A DNA stretch of 64,000 bases from Flavobacteriaceae bacterium (GTDB taxonomy: Bacteria > Bacteroidota > Bacteroidia > Flavobacteriales > Flavobacteriaceae), in NCBI GenBank assembly GCA_002723075.1, contig PBNJ01000016.1:6435-70434 (forward strand). The letters are read 5' to 3'. Every line of letters begins with the position of its first letter. The stretch's first letter is position 1. The notes below the pieces were generated by a model. It saw only the letters and a program-made list of their open reading frames with translations, was not told where the DNA came from and did not search any database. Position numbers and translations under genes: made by a program. Shown here piece after piece: positions 52,365 to 62,766 of this stretch.

Positions 52365-53028
52365 AACTGAATTTTAGGTAAGTGATTGGGGTTTGCTCTG
52401 CCAAATACTGTTGCTCATAAAAGGTTTGAATGGAAACCACCTCCGCTGGCGCATGTACATATTTGTAAACATCGTGATGCGCCATTTGTGGTCGGATGCC
52501 CAGGCCGCCCAAAACCCCAAGAGTATATCCGTGTAAGAAAGCACTATCCGTTTTGAGATGTACAACTCCTTTGGAGTCCAGAATTCGTTGATATTTCAAT
52601 AAAAAATAGGGGTTTGTAAGCCGATGTTTTGTCCGTTTGAATTTCAGCTGTGGATCAGGAAACGTCAACCAAATTTCGGATACCTCATCATGGGCAAAAA
52701 CCTGCTCGACAAGCTCAATTTGTGTTCGGATAAACACTACATTGGATAACTGTTCTTCATGTGCTGTTTTTGCACCTCTCCAAAATCGAGCACCTTTAAT
52801 ATCAATTCCAATGTAATTACAATCTGGATTTTGTCGAGCTAAGGCCACAGTGTATTCGCCCTTCCCACAACCCAGCTCGACTATGATTGGGTTGTCGTTT
52901 CTAAAATATTCTTTCCAATGCCCTATGTGTTCAAATGATCCCTGGAGAAGCGATTCCCTAGTGGGCTGAATCACATTGGGTAAGGTCTCATTCTCTTGAA
53001 AGCGTTTCAATTTGTTTTTACTGCCCAT
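52354..53028 (-). CDS. trmB: tRNA (guanine-N7-)-methyltransferase
   Basis: IVELGCGKGEYTVALA, NYIGIDIKGARFWRGAKTA, IWLTFPDPQLKFKRTKHRLTNPYFL. Confidence 0.94.
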   Translation of the reverse strand: MGSKNKLKRFQENETLPNVIQPTRESLLQGSFEHIGHWKEYFRNDNPIIVELGCGKGEYTVALARQNPDCNYIGIDIKGARFWRGAKTAHEEQLSNVVFIRTQIELVEQVFAHDEVSEIWLTFPDPQLKFKRTKHRLTNPYFLLKYQRILDSKGVVHLKTDSAFLHGYTLGVLGGLGIRPQMAHHDVYKYVHAPAEVVSIQTFYEQQYLAEQTPITYLKFSYEK

Positions 53029-54106
53029 CGATTTTGGCTATTCCATCGGCATTTTTGTTTGCCTTGTCTAAGGTAAAGGAAAATTGAGAACCGATGTCAA
53101 CTCGACTTTCCACCAGCAGTTCCTGTTGATGAGCCTCGACAATGTGCTTGACGATTGAGAGTCCTAGACCAGTACCCCCTTCTTTTCGGCTACCGCTTTT
53201 ATCAACACGATAAAAGCGTTCAAACAAGCGTGGAAGGTGCTCTTCAGAGATTCCCAACCCGTTGTCAGCAATATGGACTTTGATTGTATCCTCATCGATA
53301 TCTTCAAATCGAATTTCGGTTGTTCCCTTTTTCTTTCCATATTTGATGGAATTCACAATCAAATTTGTAAAGACTTGTTGGATTCGTTCCTCATCTGCAT
53401 ATACCTCGATTGGGAAAAGATAATCTTTATCAAACTCAAGCGATATGTTGGATTTCGCTGCTCGAATTTCCAACAATTCAAAAACGTTTCGAACGTGCTC
53501 CACGATATCAAAATTTGACATCACAATTGCAGTCGTTTCTGTTTCGAGCTGTGTGAGTAAATCCAGATCTTTGACAATGTAAAGAAGTCGATCAACCCCT
53601 TTGTTGGCTCGATTAAGGTATTTTTTATTGACTTTTTCATCGTACAATGCGCCATCTAAAAGAGTTGATATATACCCTTGCACGGTAAACAGTGGTGTTT
53701 TGAGTTCGTGGGCTACATTCCCTAGAAACTCCTTTCGAAATGCATCTTGGCTTTTTAACGTATTGATTTCTGAAATACGTTTGGACACAATCTCTTTGAC
53801 TTTCTCCTCCAACTCATCCAAATCAAATAATGGACTTGTAAAATGTAGTGCTTCATTCTCTGCCGCAAAATCTGCATAAAGATTTTTGAGGTAGGCGTCT
53901 AACAATTGGTTGATCTGCCTGTTTAGCCAAAAGTACAAGGCAAGAGAAAAAAAAACACCCAACCCGATTGACATCAACAAGATATTGGCTGAAAATGGGT
54001 TTTTCTCAAATAAAATGTAGCCGATCAATGAAACGGTGAATACAACAATAAAAAGGCATGCGATGGCATAGACAATGGCAAGCGACTTCCTTCTTTTTGT
54101 GAGCAC
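53018..54106 (-). CDS. Sensor histidine kinase (PhoR-like)
   Basis: Two N-terminal TM segments, H-box FLGNVAHELKTPLFTVQGYISTLLDGAL, N-box FTNLIVNSIKYG, G-boxes DNGLGI and GTGLGLSIVKHIV. Confidence 0.95.
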   Translation of the reverse strand: MLTKRRKSLAIVYAIACLFIVVFTVSLIGYILFEKNPFSANILLMSIGLGVFFSLALYFWLNRQINQLLDAYLKNLYADFAAENEALHFTSPLFDLDELEEKVKEIVSKRISEINTLKSQDAFRKEFLGNVAHELKTPLFTVQGYISTLLDGALYDEKVNKKYLNRANKGVDRLLYIVKDLDLLTQLETETTAIVMSNFDIVEHVRNVFELLEIRAAKSNISLEFDKDYLFPIEVYADEERIQQVFTNLIVNSIKYGKKKGTTEIRFEDIDEDTIKVHIADNGLGISEEHLPRLFERFYRVDKSGSRKEGGTGLGLSIVKHIVEAHQQELLVESRVDIGSQFSFTLDKANKNADGIAKIDGQ

Positions 54107-54117
54107 AAGCTATCAGT

Positions 54118-54804
54118 TTAAATGACATATTTATAACCAACACCTTTTACGGTCTTAAAGTGCTGATCACCAATTTTTTCTCTGAGTTTGCGGATATGCA
54201 CATCTATAGTTCGCCCACCAACAATGACTTCATTTCCCCAAACACGATCGAGTATGACTTCGCGTTCAAAAACTTTGTTTGGCTTACTCGCCAAAAGAGA
54301 AAGAAGTTCAAATTCTTTTCGCGGCAATATTTTTTCCTCACCGTTATAAATGATTTTGTACTCCTCGCGATTTACCACAAGACTCCCTACTTCAATTAGA
54401 CTATCACTGTCAGAGCCATCCTGCAAACGACGCAAAAGCGACTTAACCTTACTGACAAGTACTTTGATCTTTACGGGCTTGGTGATATAATCATCTGCAC
54501 CTGCTTCTAGACCTGCAACTTGGGTATAATCCTCACTTCGAGCCGTTAAAAAAACAATGATCAGCTTTTCGCCTAACTTGGGTAATTTACGCAGATTCTC
54601 ACACGCTTCAATCCCATCCATTTTAGGCATCATTACGTCGAGTAATATTAAATGAGGAGATTTGCTTTTGGCTTTCTCAATGGCCTCTTCTCCATTGGTT
54701 GCGGTGTACACTTTATACCCTTCGTTTGAAAGGTTATAACTCATGAATTCTAAGATGTCTGGTTCATCATCAACAAGTAAGATCTTAATATTTTTTTTAT
54801 TCAT
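54118..54804 (-). CDS. Response regulator, OmpR/PhoB family
   Basis: Receiver ILLVDDEPDILEF, LILLDVMMPKMDGIEAC, winged helix VWGNEVIVGGRTIDVHIRKLREKIG...TVKGVGYKYV. Confidence 0.96.
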   Translation of the reverse strand: MNKKNIKILLVDDEPDILEFMSYNLSNEGYKVYTATNGEEAIEKAKSKSPHLILLDVMMPKMDGIEACENLRKLPKLGEKLIIVFLTARSEDYTQVAGLEAGADDYITKPVKIKVLVSKVKSLLRRLQDGSDSDSLIEVGSLVVNREEYKIIYNGEEKILPRKEFELLSLLASKPNKVFEREVILDRVWGNEVIVGGRTIDVHIRKLREKIGDQHFKTVKGVGYKYVI

Positions 54805-54896
54805 GCTTTGCCAAAACTCAAATGTATAAAAATTATGGTTGAATCAAGTGGTCAAACATTAGCTTAATGTTAATAATGTAACTTTGAAATCGATTT

Positions 54897-55862
54897 ATGA
54901 ACAAACTACCGTTTTACCAATCTTCAATTGAGTTTCACACACAGGCAATCAATTGCTATGAAGAACAGTTTACCCATAATCCGATCTATCGTTCGTTTTG
55001 TGACCTCACGCATCGTCATCCAAGCGATTGCGAATCGCTAGTTCAAATTCCATTTTTGCCGATCTCTTTTTTTAAAACACACAAGATTCTTACAGGAACT
55101 CCGCACTGCTCCCATGTTTTTGAAAGCAGTGGTACGGGAGGGGCGACAAGTTCACATTACGTAGCAGACATCCAGACCTATGAGCAGAGTTTCCTAAGCT
55201 GTTTTGAGTTGTTTTACGGAAATCCAAAGCAGTTTGCAATCATTGGTTTACTGCCAGGGTATTTAGAAAAACCCAATTCATCCTTGGTCTTTATGATGCG
55301 AAAATTGATCGAATTATCCGATTGCACAGACAGTGGTTTTTATCTTGATGACCACCAAAAGTTGCATGAGGTTTTGAAACGGCGTGAGCAAAATCACAAA
55401 AAAACATTACTGTTGGGTGTAAGTTATGCTTTATTGGATTTTGCAGAGGAATTTCCCTTCTCTCTATCTCATACGATTGTCATGGAAACAGGAGGCATGA
55501 AGGGGCGTCGAAAAGAGATGGTGCGCAACGAACTACACGCACAACTCAAACACAATCTAGGTGTTAAAGAGATTCAATCAGAATATGGGATGACAGAACT
55601 TCTATCGCAAGCCTACGCCAAAACAGATGGAAGATTTCATTGCCCACCTTGGATGGAGGTCTTTGTTAGCCATCCAAACAACCCCATGGAAGTACAAGAG
55701 CATGGAACAGGCTGCTTGAATATTATTGACCTTGCCAACAAATATTCATGTGCATTTATCGCCACAGATGACTTGGCAAAAGTGTATCCCGACGGATCTT
55801 TTGAGATTCTGGGAAGGGTAGACGCCAGTGATATCCGTGGATGTAACCTGATGGTTAGCTAA
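54897..55862 (+). CDS. LuxE-like acyl-protein synthetase/acyltransferase family protein
   Basis: [60 protein letters not shown]. Confidence 0.88.
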   Translation: MNKLPFYQSSIEFHTQAINCYEEQFTHNPIYRSFCDLTHRHPSDCESLVQIPFLPISFFKTHKILTGTPHCSHVFESSGTGGATSSHYVADIQTYEQSFLSCFELFYGNPKQFAIIGLLPGYLEKPNSSLVFMMRKLIELSDCTDSGFYLDDHQKLHEVLKRREQNHKKTLLLGVSYALLDFAEEFPFSLSHTIVMETGGMKGRRKEMVRNELHAQLKHNLGVKEIQSEYGMTELLSQAYAKTDGRFHCPPWMEVFVSHPNNPMEVQEHGTGCLNIIDLANKYSCAFIATDDLAKVYPDGSFEILGRVDASDIRGCNLMVS

Positions 55863-57150
55863 ACACCACCATAAAATAATTCTTTTTCCCTCGTTGGAGT
55901 AGCAAATAACGATCGCATATCAAATCGGTAGGTTGTGCAGTGAAAGATTCCTTTATTTTTTCTTTATTTACCGAAATCGAATTTTCTTTAAGTGCACGTC
56001 TTGCTTCGCCGTTGGAAGACAAAAACCCTGTTGACGACGCAAGTAAATCAATCGCTATGATTCCTTTTGTAAGTGTTGATTTGGGTAAACTGGCTTGCGG
56101 AACTCCCTCAAAAACATCCAAAAAGGTGGCTTCATCAAGTTGTTTTAAAGCCAATGAGGTTGCCTTTCCAAAAAGGATTTCCGAAGCTTGAACCGCCAAA
56201 ACTCTTTCTTCTTCGGAGTGCACCATACGTGTCACTTCGTCTGCAAGGGTTCTTTGAAGTTGACGTATATGAGGCTCCTCTTTATGTTTTGCAATCAGAT
56301 CGGCAATCGTATTTTGATCCAAAAAGGTAAAGATTTTGATATAGCGTTCTGCATCTTCATCAGAGGTGTTGAGCCAGTATTGGTAGAATTTATACGGAGA
56401 GGTTTTGGTCTTATCCAACCAAACGTTCCCACCTTCAGTTTTTCCAAACTTGGTTCCGTCGGCCTTTGTGATCAAAGGGCAAGTCAGGGCGTAAGCCTTT
56501 CCTCCAAGCTTTCGACGAACTAACTCTGTACCTGTGGTAATATTTCCCCATTGGTCACTGCCCCCCATTTGCAACAAGCAGTTGTGATGCTCATAGAGAT
56601 GGAGGAAATCATAACCCTGTATAAGTTGATAACTAAACTCGGTAAAAGACATGCCCTCTTTTGCGTCGCTACCCAAGCGTTTTTTGACCGAATCTTTGGA
56701 CATCATATAATTGACCGTCAAATGCTTTCCGATATCTCGTGCGAAGTCAATCAAAGAAAAACTTGACATCCAATCGTAATTGTTGACCAGCTTGGCAGCA
56801 TTGGGAGAGCTTTCTGTAAAATCCAAAAACCGACTGAGCTGACTTTCAACCCCTTTGATGTTTTTTTCAAGAGTTGCTTTATCCAGCAAGTTGCGCTCTT
56901 GTGATTTTCCAGATGGGTCCCCAATCATACCCGTCGCACCGCCAATCAATGCAATCGGGCTATGTCCAGCCCGTTGAAAATGCATCAATATCATAATCTG
57001 CACCAAACTCCCAATATGTAAAGAGTCGGAGGTGGGGTCAAAACCAATGTAGCCAGAAGCTGGTTTTTCGTTTAACACCTTTTCCGTTTCTGGCATGATA
57101 TCATGTATCATCCCTCTCCACGCTAATTCCTCTACAAAATTCTTTGCCAT
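55855..57150 (-). CDS. tyrS: Tyrosine-tRNA ligase
   Basis: [22 protein letters not shown] (HIGH), [32 protein letters not shown] (KFGKT), C-terminal S4-like region. Confidence 0.96.
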   Translation of the reverse strand: MAKNFVEELAWRGMIHDIMPETEKVLNEKPASGYIGFDPTSDSLHIGSLVQIMILMHFQRAGHSPIALIGGATGMIGDPSGKSQERNLLDKATLEKNIKGVESQLSRFLDFTESSPNAAKLVNNYDWMSSFSLIDFARDIGKHLTVNYMMSKDSVKKRLGSDAKEGMSFTEFSYQLIQGYDFLHLYEHHNCLLQMGGSDQWGNITTGTELVRRKLGGKAYALTCPLITKADGTKFGKTEGGNVWLDKTKTSPYKFYQYWLNTSDEDAERYIKIFTFLDQNTIADLIAKHKEEPHIRQLQRTLADEVTRMVHSEEERVLAVQASEILFGKATSLALKQLDEATFLDVFEGVPQASLPKSTLTKGIIAIDLLASSTGFLSSNGEARRALKENSISVNKEKIKESFTAQPTDLICDRYLLLQRGKKNYFMVVFS

Positions 57151-57204
57151 TTATTTTTTGTTACACAAATATAAGACCTAGTTGATGATCTAAAAAAGGA
57201 TCCT

Positions 57205-57603
57205 TTATTTGGTGATATTTTTTCTCTGTTTTGGTTTGATATCTATCGAATCGATCTTAAGTATCTCATTGTCGCTCTCTTCCATATTTTTTTCAAATTC
57301 TTCGAGCTTTGTCTTTGCCATACTGACAATACGCAAGTATGCTTTCGGCTGTTTGGCGTAGTATGCATTACTACTTGTAAACTGTGCGCTATCAATTTCG
57401 TGAAACTGATAAAAAGAATCTGCATCCAAATCGATTCTCTGCTTTTGGTCTTTGGGAACAAATCCTTTAGTGGCATCCAAAACAGCAAGCTCAAAAATTA
57501 AATCAGCCATTTTCTCTTCCCTAATCAAATTTTCGGGTGGAACTTCCTCCACCTGCGCACAGGACGATAGGATCAATAATACCAAAAGGATTGTTTTTTT
57601 CAT
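57205..57603 (-). CDS. DUF4296 domain lipoprotein
   Basis: Lipobox LSSCAQ; IREEKMADLIFELAVLDATKG...DADSFYQFHEIDSAQFTSSNAYYAKQPKAYLRIVSM. Confidence 0.85.
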   Translation of the reverse strand: MKKTILLVLLILSSCAQVEEVPPENLIREEKMADLIFELAVLDATKGFVPKDQKQRIDLDADSFYQFHEIDSAQFTSSNAYYAKQPKAYLRIVSMAKTKLEEFEKNMEESDNEILKIDSIDIKPKQRKNITK

Positions 57604-58943
57604 CTGGTAAATGCTACTGGCATTGCCGCTTTATGATTCAAAAATTTACCTTGGTCATACACCAAAGCCCCATTAACAATTGTATGGGTTACTTGTGATC
57701 GAAAACTTTGCCCCTCAAGCGGAGACCACCCACATTTATAAAAGATATTGTCTTTAGAAACCGTGTATGGCGCATCCATATCCACGAGAACCAAGTCGGC
57801 ATAATATCCTTCCCGCACAAACCCACGACGGTCAATATCAAATAACTTTGCGGGATTGTGTGCCATTTTTTCGACAATCTTCTCAATTGATATTTTTCCT
57901 TGCAAATGACATTCCAACAATACAGACAAAGCATGCTGTACCATCGGCCCTCCAGACGGTGCTTTGGGGTAGGGATTCATTTTTTCGTCTATGGTGTGTG
58001 GGGCGTGATCGGTGGCAATAATATCGATACGATCATCGTTGAGCGCCTCCCAAAGTCCCGCGCGATCTTGCGCGGTTTTTACCGCTGGATTCCACTTGAT
58101 TAAACTACCCTTATCGGCATAATCCGCATCGGAGAACCAAAGGTGATGAATACAAACTTCTGAGGTGATTGTTTTGGATTCCACAGCGGGATCACTTTCA
58201 AATAGCGCTGTTTCTTTGGCCGTTGACAAGTGGAACACATGGAGTCTTGCCCCTGTTTCTTTGGCCAATGCAACAGCGGTAGAGGACGATTGATAACATG
58301 CTTCCTCCGATCGAATTTGTGGATGACAAAACATTGGAATCTCTTCTTCGTATTTCTCAGCGAAAATCGCCATGTTGTGCCGTATCGTTTGCTCGTCTTC
58401 GCAGTGAACAGATATCGGAAGTTTGGTATTTGAAAAAATATCGCGGAGCACATCGGGGTTATCAACCAGCATATTCCCTGTAGAAGATCCCAAAAAGAGT
58501 TTAATACCTGGAACACGGCGCGGATCAACGGCGAGAACCTCATTGAGGTTGTCATTGGTGCCTCCAAACTTAAATCCATAATTGGCCCAAGAACTGTGTT
58601 TCGCAATTTCGATTTTGTTTTCAAATTCTGCCCAAGTGGTGGTTTGTGGGTTGGTATTGGGCATTTCAAAGAAGGTTGTAATCCCACCAGCTACAGCAGC
58701 GCGACTCTCGGTCTCAATGGTGCCCTTGTGGGTTAGGCCTGGCTCGCGAAAGTGGACTTGATCATCAATTAACCCAGGTAGGAGTATCTTCCCTTCGGCA
58801 TGAATTTCGATGTCTGCGCTTGACTCGATATGCGGAGCGATTTCTGCAATAAAGACCCCATCAACCAAAATATCAAGGGTTTTGATTTGTCCCTCGTTGA
58901 CCACTTTGGCTTGTCGAATCAAGAGCGTTTGTTTATTTGGCAT
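57600..58943 (-). CDS. pyrC: Dihydroorotase
   Basis: LPGLIDDQVHFREPGLTHKGTIETESRAAVAGGITTFFEMPNTNP, IDIIATDHAPHTIDEK, ADLVLVDMDAPYTV. Confidence 0.93.
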   Translation of the reverse strand: MPNKQTLLIRQAKVVNEGQIKTLDILVDGVFIAEIAPHIESSADIEIHAEGKILLPGLIDDQVHFREPGLTHKGTIETESRAAVAGGITTFFEMPNTNPQTTTWAEFENKIEIAKHSSWANYGFKFGGTNDNLNEVLAVDPRRVPGIKLFLGSSTGNMLVDNPDVLRDIFSNTKLPISVHCEDEQTIRHNMAIFAEKYEEEIPMFCHPQIRSEEACYQSSSTAVALAKETGARLHVFHLSTAKETALFESDPAVESKTITSEVCIHHLWFSDADYADKGSLIKWNPAVKTAQDRAGLWEALNDDRIDIIATDHAPHTIDEKMNPYPKAPSGGPMVQHALSVLLECHLQGKISIEKIVEKMAHNPAKLFDIDRRGFVREGYYADLVLVDMDAPYTVSKDNIFYKCGWSPLEGQSFRSQVTHTIVNGALVYDQGKFLNHKAAMPVAFTR

Positions 58944-59655
58944 ACCAGCTTTTTATTTTCATCAAAATTATGCCAAAAATGGCTTCGCTGATAATCGAAC
59001 GATTCATTTTTGAAGTGCCACGAGTGCGATCGGTAAACACAATGGGAATTTCGGTCAATCGAAAACCCTTAACCCATGCTTTAAATTTCATTTCAATCTG
59101 AAAGGCATAACCTGTAAACCGGATACTTTCTTCTTTCATAGCTCGTATGACCTCTTTTTTGTAACCCACAAAACCAGCCGTCGTGTCTTTTATTGGCATT
59201 CTAGTAATCAAACGAACATATAAAGACGCAAAATAGGATAATAAAATTCGAGATAAAGGCCAGTTGACAACTTGAATCCCGCGTACATATCGAGAACCCA
59301 CCACAACGTCTGCCTTGTTGTCTTGTAGTGTCTCTTGCAATTTGAGCAAATCGTAGGGATCATGTGAAAAGTCGGCGTCCATTTCAAAAATAAAATCGTA
59401 ATCACGATCCAACGCCCATTGAAAGGCCTCCATATAGGCTGGGCCTAGGCCCTCCTTATTGGGTCGTTTGAGAAGGTGTAAACGGGCTTGATATTTTGGC
59501 TGTAATGCTTCTACTAATCTAGCCGTTCCATCAGGTGAATTATCATCTACAACCAGCATGTCGAAAAGGTGCTCTAGACCCATAACAGCAGGGACTAACT
59601 CCTCGATATTTTCGGCCTCATTAAAGGTCGGAACAATAACTAGATTTTTCTTCAT
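58933..59655 (-). CDS. Polyprenol monophosphomannose synthase-like GT2 glycosyltransferase
   Basis: VIVPTFNEAENIEELVPAVM, MLVVDDNSPDGTARLV, FIFEMDADFSHDP, DVVVGSRYV, EIPIVFTDRTRGTSKMN. Start set at MKKNLVIVP. Confidence 0.93.
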   Translation of the reverse strand: MKKNLVIVPTFNEAENIEELVPAVMGLEHLFDMLVVDDNSPDGTARLVEALQPKYQARLHLLKRPNKEGLGPAYMEAFQWALDRDYDFIFEMDADFSHDPYDLLKLQETLQDNKADVVVGSRYVRGIQVVNWPLSRILLSYFASLYVRLITRMPIKDTTAGFVGYKKEVIRAMKEESIRFTGYAFQIEMKFKAWVKGFRLTEIPIVFTDRTRGTSKMNRSIISEAIFGIILMKIKSWYAK

Positions 59656-59722
59656 GATACTCTCGATACAAAAGTAGGGAATTCGACGGTCTTGTTCCCC
59701 TGCCATTGTTTACTTTTGTACT

Positions 59723-60391
59723 GTGAACGAAATTGCATTATTACGACTCACCTCTGATGACTCGACTGGCATGTGGTATTGCCTGATGCTCTTGTCTATT
59801 TTATTGCTTATCAAGCTCAATGACCAACGTTTATTTTTTTCCATCACACGAATCGGTCACACGGATATCCCGTCTACCAAAAAAATTGATGCGCCCTCTG
59901 AAAACATCAAAACTCAAGATGTCATGGCGTTCATGTTCCGTGGACTGGTGTTTGGATATTTTACCTCATCTCTGTTGTTGCATTGGAAACTCATCGATGA
60001 ATTTAATGTCCCAATCTATTTGATCATTGGAATTTGGCTCGGCTACACCCTAGTTAAGTTTATCCTAGAAATGATGATTGGATTGCTGTGGCGGTCGAGG
60101 CGCTTATTACTCGAAGTAATCGTGCGAAGAGGCATACTCAAAACCAAGGCCGCATTTTTGTTGTTGATTTTTATCTTAATCTCAATGTACACTCCGATAA
60201 ACAACGAAATATATTGGGCCATTGCCGGGGGGATATATCTAGTATATTATATCATTGGGTATTTGTTCTTTGCCAACCCTTATCGACAAATAATACATAC
60301 TAAACTTATACTATTTATTTTGTATATTTGCACCCTCGAAATTGGACCCCTTTGGGTTTTGTTCGAGCTCATCAGCCAAACCAAATTATAA
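59723..60391 (+). CDS. DUF4271 domain integral membrane protein
   Basis: Multi-TM protein directly upstream of the hemD-like gene, an arrangement common in Bacteroidota. Confidence 0.8.
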   Translation: MNEIALLRLTSDDSTGMWYCLMLLSILLLIKLNDQRLFFSITRIGHTDIPSTKKIDAPSENIKTQDVMAFMFRGLVFGYFTSSLLLHWKLIDEFNVPIYLIIGIWLGYTLVKFILEMMIGLLWRSRRLLLEVIVRRGILKTKAAFLLLIFILISMYTPINNEIYWAIAGGIYLVYYIIGYLFFANPYRQIIHTKLILFILYICTLEIGPLWVLFELISQTKL

Positions 60392-60400
60392 TACGTTTCT

Positions 60401-61147
60401 ATGAAAGTAAAAACGATACTTGTTTCACAGCCCGAGCCAGCGATTGAAAATTCACCTTACAACCAACTTGTAGAAAAGCGAAAAGTTGCGATTGATTTTA
60501 GACCATTTATTCATGTAGAGGGTGTTCCAGCTAGAGAGGTTCGCAAACAAAAAATTGATCTCAGTACGTTTTCGGCGATTATTTTAACAAGCCGTAATGC
60601 TGTTGATCATTTTTTTAGACTTGCTGAAGAAATGCGCTATCCCATTCCTTCTACCCTCAAATACTTTTGCCAATCAGAGGCAGTCGCTTACTACCTGCAG
60701 AAATATGTGGTTTATCGCAAGCGAAAAGTTTATGTCGGCACACGGACTTTTGCAGATTTGATTGAGTTGATGAACAAACACAAAAACGAAAGCTATCTAC
60801 TCCCTTGCTCGGACGTACTAAAAGCAAATGTGCCTGAAGCACTCAATAACCTTGGCGTAAATTGGACAAAAGGGGTGTTTTACAATACGGTAATCAGCGA
60901 CTTGTCTGATTTGCGTGATGTGTACTACGATATCCTTGTGTTTTTTAGTCCATCGGGAATCGAGTCTTTGTTTCACAACTTTCCAGACTTTCAGCAAAAC
61001 AACACCCGCATTGCCGTCTTTGGCAATAGCACCGTAAAAGCTGCCGAAGCTGCCGATCTACGTATCGATATTTTGGCCCCTACCCCCGCTAATCCATCGA
61101 TGACAAAAGCCCTTGATGAGTATATCGCACAAGCGAATAAGCGGTAG
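60401..61147 (+). CDS. hemD: Uroporphyrinogen-III synthase family protein
   Basis: KTILVSQPEPAIENSPYNQLVEKRKVAIDFRPFI, AIILTSRNAVDHFFRLAEE, VFFSPSGIESLFHNFPDF, IAVFGNSTVKAAEAADLRIDILAPTPANPSMTKALDEYI. Confidence 0.9.
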   Translation: MKVKTILVSQPEPAIENSPYNQLVEKRKVAIDFRPFIHVEGVPAREVRKQKIDLSTFSAIILTSRNAVDHFFRLAEEMRYPIPSTLKYFCQSEAVAYYLQKYVVYRKRKVYVGTRTFADLIELMNKHKNESYLLPCSDVLKANVPEALNNLGVNWTKGVFYNTVISDLSDLRDVYYDILVFFSPSGIESLFHNFPDFQQNNTRIAVFGNSTVKAAEAADLRIDILAPTPANPSMTKALDEYIAQANKR

Positions 61148-61170
61148 GTTTATTGCAAAAGCATTGAAAT

Positions 61171-61203
61171 AAAAAAACCTCAACATTTTGTTGAGGTTTT
61201 TTT
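61171..61203. terminator. Bidirectional intrinsic terminator between hemD and tRNA-Leu
   Basis: AAAAAAACCTCAAC-ATTTT-GTTGAGGTTTTTTT: A-tract, stem and T-tract between converging units. Confidence 0.85.
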
Positions 61204-61205
61204 GT

Positions 61206-61286
61206 GCGGGTGAAGGGACTCGAACCCCCACGCCGTGAAGCACTAGATCCTAAATCTAGCGTGTCTACCAATTTCACCACACCCGC
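61206..61286 (-). tRNA. tRNA-Leu, anticodon UAG
   Basis: Reverse complement GCGGGTGTGGTGAAATTGGTAGACACGCTAGATTTAGGATCTAGTGCTTCACGGCGTGGGGGTTCGAGTCCCTTCACCCGC. Acceptor GCGGGTG/CACCCGC, anticodon loop TTTAGGA, T-loop GGTTCGAGTCC. CCA is not encoded. Confidence 0.95.
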
Positions 61287-61368
61287 TTGTGATGGCTTGC
61301 AAATATAAACACATTTACCGATTTTTAGTCTGTAAATTATACGATATATTCGTATCCAATTCAATGCT

Positions 61369-62766
61369 ATGTCAACACAAGTCGCCTACATCGAAAAAAA
61401 CAAAAATCGATTCCTAGAAGAACTGTTTTCACTCATCCGTATTCCCTCTATCAGTGCCGATTCGGCCTATGCATCGCACATGCAAACCGCCGCACAAGCG
61501 GTGGCAGATGCGCTCAAAACTGCTGGATGTACGCACACTGAACTATGTCCGACCGCTGGCTACCCCATTGTTTATGGTGAAAAAATGATTGATCCTGCCC
61601 TACCCACTGTACTCGTTTATGGGCATTATGACGTCCAACCACCCGACCCGCTAGACTTGTGGGACACCCCTCCCTTTGAACCAGAAATCCGCAAAACCGA
61701 CCTCCACCCCGAAGGAGCTATTTTTGCACGCGGTGCCTGCGATGACAAAGGGCAGATGTTTATGCATATCAAGGCCCTCGAGGTGATGGAACAAAACGGT
61801 GGTACGCCTTGTAATGTAAAGTTTATGATCGAGGGTGAAGAAGAAGTGGGCAGTGACAACCTCGAAACCTTTGTTTGTGCAAACCCCAAAAAACTCGCCA
61901 ATGATGTCATTTTGATATCCGATACGGGCATGCTTGCCAACGACATTCCTTCAATCACCACAGGTCTACGAGGCATGAGCTATGTGGAAGTTGAAATCAC
62001 AGGACCCAATCGCGATTTGCACTCAGGTCTCTATGGTGGGGCCGTTGCCAATCCCATCAATATCCTGACAAAAATGATTGCTTCTCTACACGATAAGAAT
62101 AACCGAATCACAATTCCTGGTTTTTACGATAAAGTGGAAAAACTAAGCGCTGCAGAACGTGAGCAATTTAAAAATATTCCATTTTCGTTAGAAAACTATC
62201 AAAATGCCCTAGATATTGAGTCCGTTTATGGAGAAGAAGGTTTTTCGACTCTCGAGCGTAAATCGATTCGCCCTACGCTAGATGTCAATGGGATATGGGG
62301 CGGCTATACGGGCGAAGGCGCAAAGACAGTCATCGCATCAAAAGCCTATGCCAAAATCTCTATGAGATTGGTTCCAAATCAGAAGTCGGAGGAAATCACC
62401 AAATTATTTATAGATCATTTTACGTCTATCGCTCCCGAAGGGGTAAACGTAAAAGTCACACCGCATCACGGGGGTGAGGCCTATGTAATGCACCCTGACG
62501 GACTCGAGTTTCAAGCAGCTTCAAAGGCATACATTGAAACCTTTGGCAAAGCACCCATCCCGGTTCGTGATGGGGGGAGTATCCCGATAGTTGCCCTATT
62601 TGAAGAGACCCTACAAAGCAAAACCGTTTTGATGGGCTTTGGTCTCGATAGCGATGCCATTCACTCTCCCAACGAGCATTTTGGGGTGTTTAACTTTCTA
62701 AAGGGGATTGAAACCATTCCGCATTTTTACAAGCACTTTACGACGATGCACCAAGAAAGTCGATAA
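61369..62766 (+). CDS. M20 family dipeptidase
   Basis: VLVYGHYDVQPPDPLDLW, ARGACDDKGQMFMHIKALE, FMIEGEEEVGS, DGGSIPIVALFEETL. Confidence 0.95.
   Translation: MSTQVAYIEKNKNRFLEELFSLIRIPSISADSAYASHMQTAAQAVADALKTAGCTHTELCPTAGYPIVYGEKMIDPALPTVLVYGHYDVQPPDPLDLWDTPPFEPEIRKTDLHPEGAIFARGACDDKGQMFMHIKALEVMEQNGGTPCNVKFMIEGEEEVGSDNLETFVCANPKKLANDVILISDTGMLANDIPSITTGLRGMSYVEVEITGPNRDLHSGLYGGAVANPINILTKMIASLHDKNNRITIPGFYDKVEKLSAAEREQFKNIPFSLENYQNALDIESVYGEEGFSTLERKSIRPTLDVNGIWGGYTGEGAKTVIASKAYAKISMRLVPNQKSEEITKLFIDHFTSIAPEGVNVKVTPHHGGEAYVMHPDGLEFQAASKAYIETFGKAPIPVRDGGSIPIVALFEETLQSKTVLMGFGLDSDAIHSPNEHFGVFNFLKGIETIPHFYKHFTTMHQESR

Noticed and set aside
58100-58687. 195-aa minus-strand ORF in an alternative frame
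   Set aside because: Lies entirely within the dihydroorotase gene on the same strand. Its composition is not protein-like and it has no recognisable motifs, whereas pyrC is unambiguous.
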